From positions 62,001 to 126,000 of the forward strand of contig NZ_JAWDIY010000008.1 of NCBI RefSeq assembly GCF_032380655.1: 64,000 nucleotides of DNA, read 5' to 3'. A program made the translations under genes and the position numbers. Origin of the DNA: Diplocloster hominis (GTDB lineage Bacteria > Bacillota > Clostridia > Lachnospirales > Lachnospiraceae). Position 1 is the stretch's first letter. The number at the start of each line of letters is the position of its first letter. The notes beneath the pieces are model-generated. The model searched no databases, had not been told where the DNA came from, and saw nothing but the letters and a program-made list of their open reading frames with translations. Of the stretch, positions 62,177-64,000 are shown piece after piece.

Positions 62177-64000
62177 ATGAAAAATAAACGGGGAAAAGCC
62201 AAATATATCGCGCTTGCTCTTGGAAATATTGCGATAGCGGCGTTCATACTGATTCTTTGTGTCGGCTACGCTTCCAATGTACGAAGGGATAAGGAGGCGG
62301 CAGCACGGGAATCCTTTACCGCAGCCGTGGAATCCACTGCTCAGTTATCGTATGGATATATGAGCAGCCAGCAAAATGAGTGCGACAGCTGGGCAGTCTA
62401 TCTGGAAAACCATGGGTATACCATGGAAGAGGCCATTGAATATCTGAAGGAAGTCAATATAAACAGCCAGGTTTCCGTACATATCTTATATTATGACACA
62501 TTATCCGGTTTATCTGTGAGTTCAAATAACGAGGAAAGCAAAGTCGACTATTCCCATGTGACAGAATCATTTACTTATATTCTTCCGAAAATGGTTAACG
62601 GAAGCAGAGGAGAAGGAACCATTTACATTTCGTCCGCATATAGGAATCCATTGAATGGGGTCAAGAGCGTAGGTTTTTGCAGCTTGCTGACGATAAAGGA
62701 CGAAAACGGCCAAAATGCGAAGGCGATACTTGTGAAGTCGATTCCGGTCGAAATGCTGCACGCCCAGTGGCTTTTCCCCGGTGCCTATCGTGAGGCGGAG
62801 GTTTCTCTGATCGATATAAACGGGCAGTATATCATTTCGTCTGATTCAATGGGCGGGGAGACCTTTTGGACCTTTATCAAGCATAATAACGATCTGTCCT
62901 ATGTCGATATAGGCGAATACCAGAGCGCTTTTCAGAAAGAAGACCACTGTCTGGCGGAACTGTCGGATCAGGCCGGAGAAGATGCCTATTATGTCAGTTC
63001 CAAGATAGAGAACACGCCGAATTGTACTTTTGTAGGTTATATCCAGGCCGGGAAGCTGGTTGATATGGGATTCGACTGGCACATGTTTTTATACGCAGCT
63101 GTCGGTTTCCTTCTCCTCCTGCTGCTGGATGGCTGTTATATCCTGTCCATTAACAGACAGCTCAGGAAGAGCATAGAGGATACACGAAATGCCAATATGG
63201 CGAAAACCAGGTTCCTTTCCTCCATGTCACATGATATCCGCACGCCGATGAATGCGATCATTGGGATGACTGCAATTGCCGCGAATCATATAGGGGACCG
63301 CGTTCAGGTGCAGGACTGCCTGAACAAGATTAAATTGTCCAGCAGCCATCTGCTTACACTGATCAACGACGTATTGGATATTTCCCAAGTCGAAGCGGGA
63401 AAGATGGCATTGCACCCGGTTCGGTTTTCCCTTTCCGAATGCTGTATCAACCTTGTGAATATTATCAGGCCGCAAACCAGGGAAAAGGGGCTGGAATTTG
63501 AAGTGTCTCTGCATCATATAAAATATGAATATCTGTATGCGGATGAGCTTCGGATGAATCAGATATTTATCAATCTTCTATCCAACGCTGTAAAGTACAC
63601 GAATCCGGGGGGGAAAATTGCCGTAGACCTTGCGGAGACATTTATGCCGCAGGACAGCAGTAAAGTGATTCTCACCTATATCGTAAAGGATACCGGGATC
63701 GGTATGTCCGGGGAATTTATGAGAGATATGTATCAAAATTTCCATCGTGCAGTGGATCCCCGGATAGATAAAGTACAGGGCTCCGGCCTCGGACTGGCGA
63801 TTACCAGGCAGATGGTTGATCTGATGAACGGAACGATCGAATGTGAGAGTGAACTTGGAAGAGGAACGAAATTTACTGTGACTCTGACGCTTCCGGTTGC
63901 AGAAAAGAACACGGATGAATTAGTGCTGCCGCCGCTTCAGGTATTACTCGCAGGCGGGGATGAACGGTTCCTGGAGACAGCGGAGGAAATACTGGTCTCC
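62177..64000 (+). CDS. Membrane hybrid histidine kinase (partial, runs off the window)
   Basis: 608 residues are visible. ATG 62177 follows GGAGAGG (11-base spacing). TM1 (YIALALGNIAIAAFILILCVGYA), extracellular sensor at about 33-295, TM2 (MFLYAAVGFLLLLLLDGCYIL), His in SSMSHDIRTPMNAIIGM (near 351), HATPase motifs INLLSNAVKYT, DTGIGMS and GSGLGLAITRQM, then PPLQVLLAGGDERFLETAEEIL, which looks like the start of a receiver domain, though the usual paired acidic residues read AGGDE. It is organised like the kinase at 57786 and may be a paralogue. Separate promoter and terminator isolate it from the preceding operon. Confidence 0.88.
   Translation, partial: MKNKRGKAKYIALALGNIAIAAFILILCVGYASNVRRDKEAAARESFTAAVESTAQLSYGYMSSQQNECDSWAVYLENHGYTMEEAIEYLKEVNINSQVSVHILYYDTLSGLSVSSNNEESKVDYSHVTESFTYILPKMVNGSRGEGTIYISSAYRNPLNGVKSVGFCSLLTIKDENGQNAKAILVKSIPVEMLHAQWLFPGAYREAEVSLIDINGQYIISSDSMGGETFWTFIKHNNDLSYVDIGEYQSAFQKEDHCLAELSDQAGEDAYYVSSKIENTPNCTFVGYIQAGKLVDMGFDWHMFLYAAVGFLLLLLLDGCYILSINRQLRKSIEDTRNANMAKTRFLSSMSHDIRTPMNAIIGMTAIAANHIGDRVQVQDCLNKIKLSSSHLLTLINDVLDISQVEAGKMALHPVRFSLSECCINLVNIIRPQTREKGLEFEVSLHHIKYEYLYADELRMNQIFINLLSNAVKYTNPGGKIAVDLAETFMPQDSSKVILTYIVKDTGIGMSGEFMRDMYQNFHRAVDPRIDKVQGSGLGLAITRQMVDLMNGTIECESELGRGTKFTVTLTLPVAEKNTDELVLPPLQVLLAGGDERFLETAEEILVS

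Overview
The window looks like a chromosomal segment of a gut-type Clostridia, most likely a Lachnospiraceae (an Eisenbergiella- or Hungatella-like genome fits, but genus is a guess). Reasons: moderate GC, AGGAGG-type ribosome binding sites with some TTG and GTG starts, repeated sugar-transport loci run by YesM/YesN-type two-component pairs, hybrid kinases, DUF2935, Ltp-like lipoproteins and AAA-ATPase/PD-(D/E)XK genes.

Layout. 1-2.2 kb: the end of a membrane protein, then two glycoside hydrolase gene remnants (GH30 on minus, a six-hairpin/GH63-trehalase-like enzyme on plus) joined head to head at about position 1390. 2.2-8 kb: an AAA-ATPase-like gene between two near-identical 28-bp direct repeats, a four-repeat Ltp-type lipoprotein, a DUF2935 protein, a 72-nt near-perfect palindrome and an M18 aminopeptidase. 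8-16.5 kb (minus): carbohydrate locus A, ordered sensor kinase, AraC-type regulator, secreted six-hairpin hydrolase, binding protein, two permeases. 16.8-20 kb: a hybrid kinase with an NTF2-like N terminus. 20-21.4 kb: a probable DNA inversion switch, consisting of a tyrosine recombinase, two inverted 26-bp sites shaped like recombinase core sites, a promoter and terminator between them, and an 89-aa gene whose ribosome binding site lies just outside the left site. 21.5-36.8 kb: locus B, with an orphan LytTR regulator, a 1.8-kb-residue-class (about 1,814 aa) beta-helix surface protein, binding protein, permeases, GH36 alpha-galactosidase and a YesM/YesN pair. 36.8-51.1 kb: locus C, with a membrane AraC regulator divergent from LplB/LplC/LplA-type transport genes, a GH3-PA14 enzyme, a DUF5107-TPR protein and a GH28-like enzyme. 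51.2-53.6 kb: a WYL regulator divergent from a DJ-1/PfpI protein, a 119-bp MITE with 8-bp target duplications, and an AT-rich orphan gene. 53.8-64 kb: a signalling operon (REC/HD-GYP/GGDEF protein, hybrid kinase, solute-binding lipoprotein with a 5'-nucleotidase-C-like tail, no permeases), then the start of another kinase.

How the parts work together: loci A-C are independent glycan import and degradation modules, each with its own binding protein, permease pair and membrane-spanning sensor; no MsmX-type ATPase is in the window, so a shared ATPase elsewhere is implied. The last operon appears to use a binding protein for sensing rather than uptake, linked to c-di-GMP turnover. The most striking candidate system is the inversion switch at 20.3-20.6 kb: in the orientation given, its promoter points away from the 89-aa gene, so that gene is predicted to be OFF.
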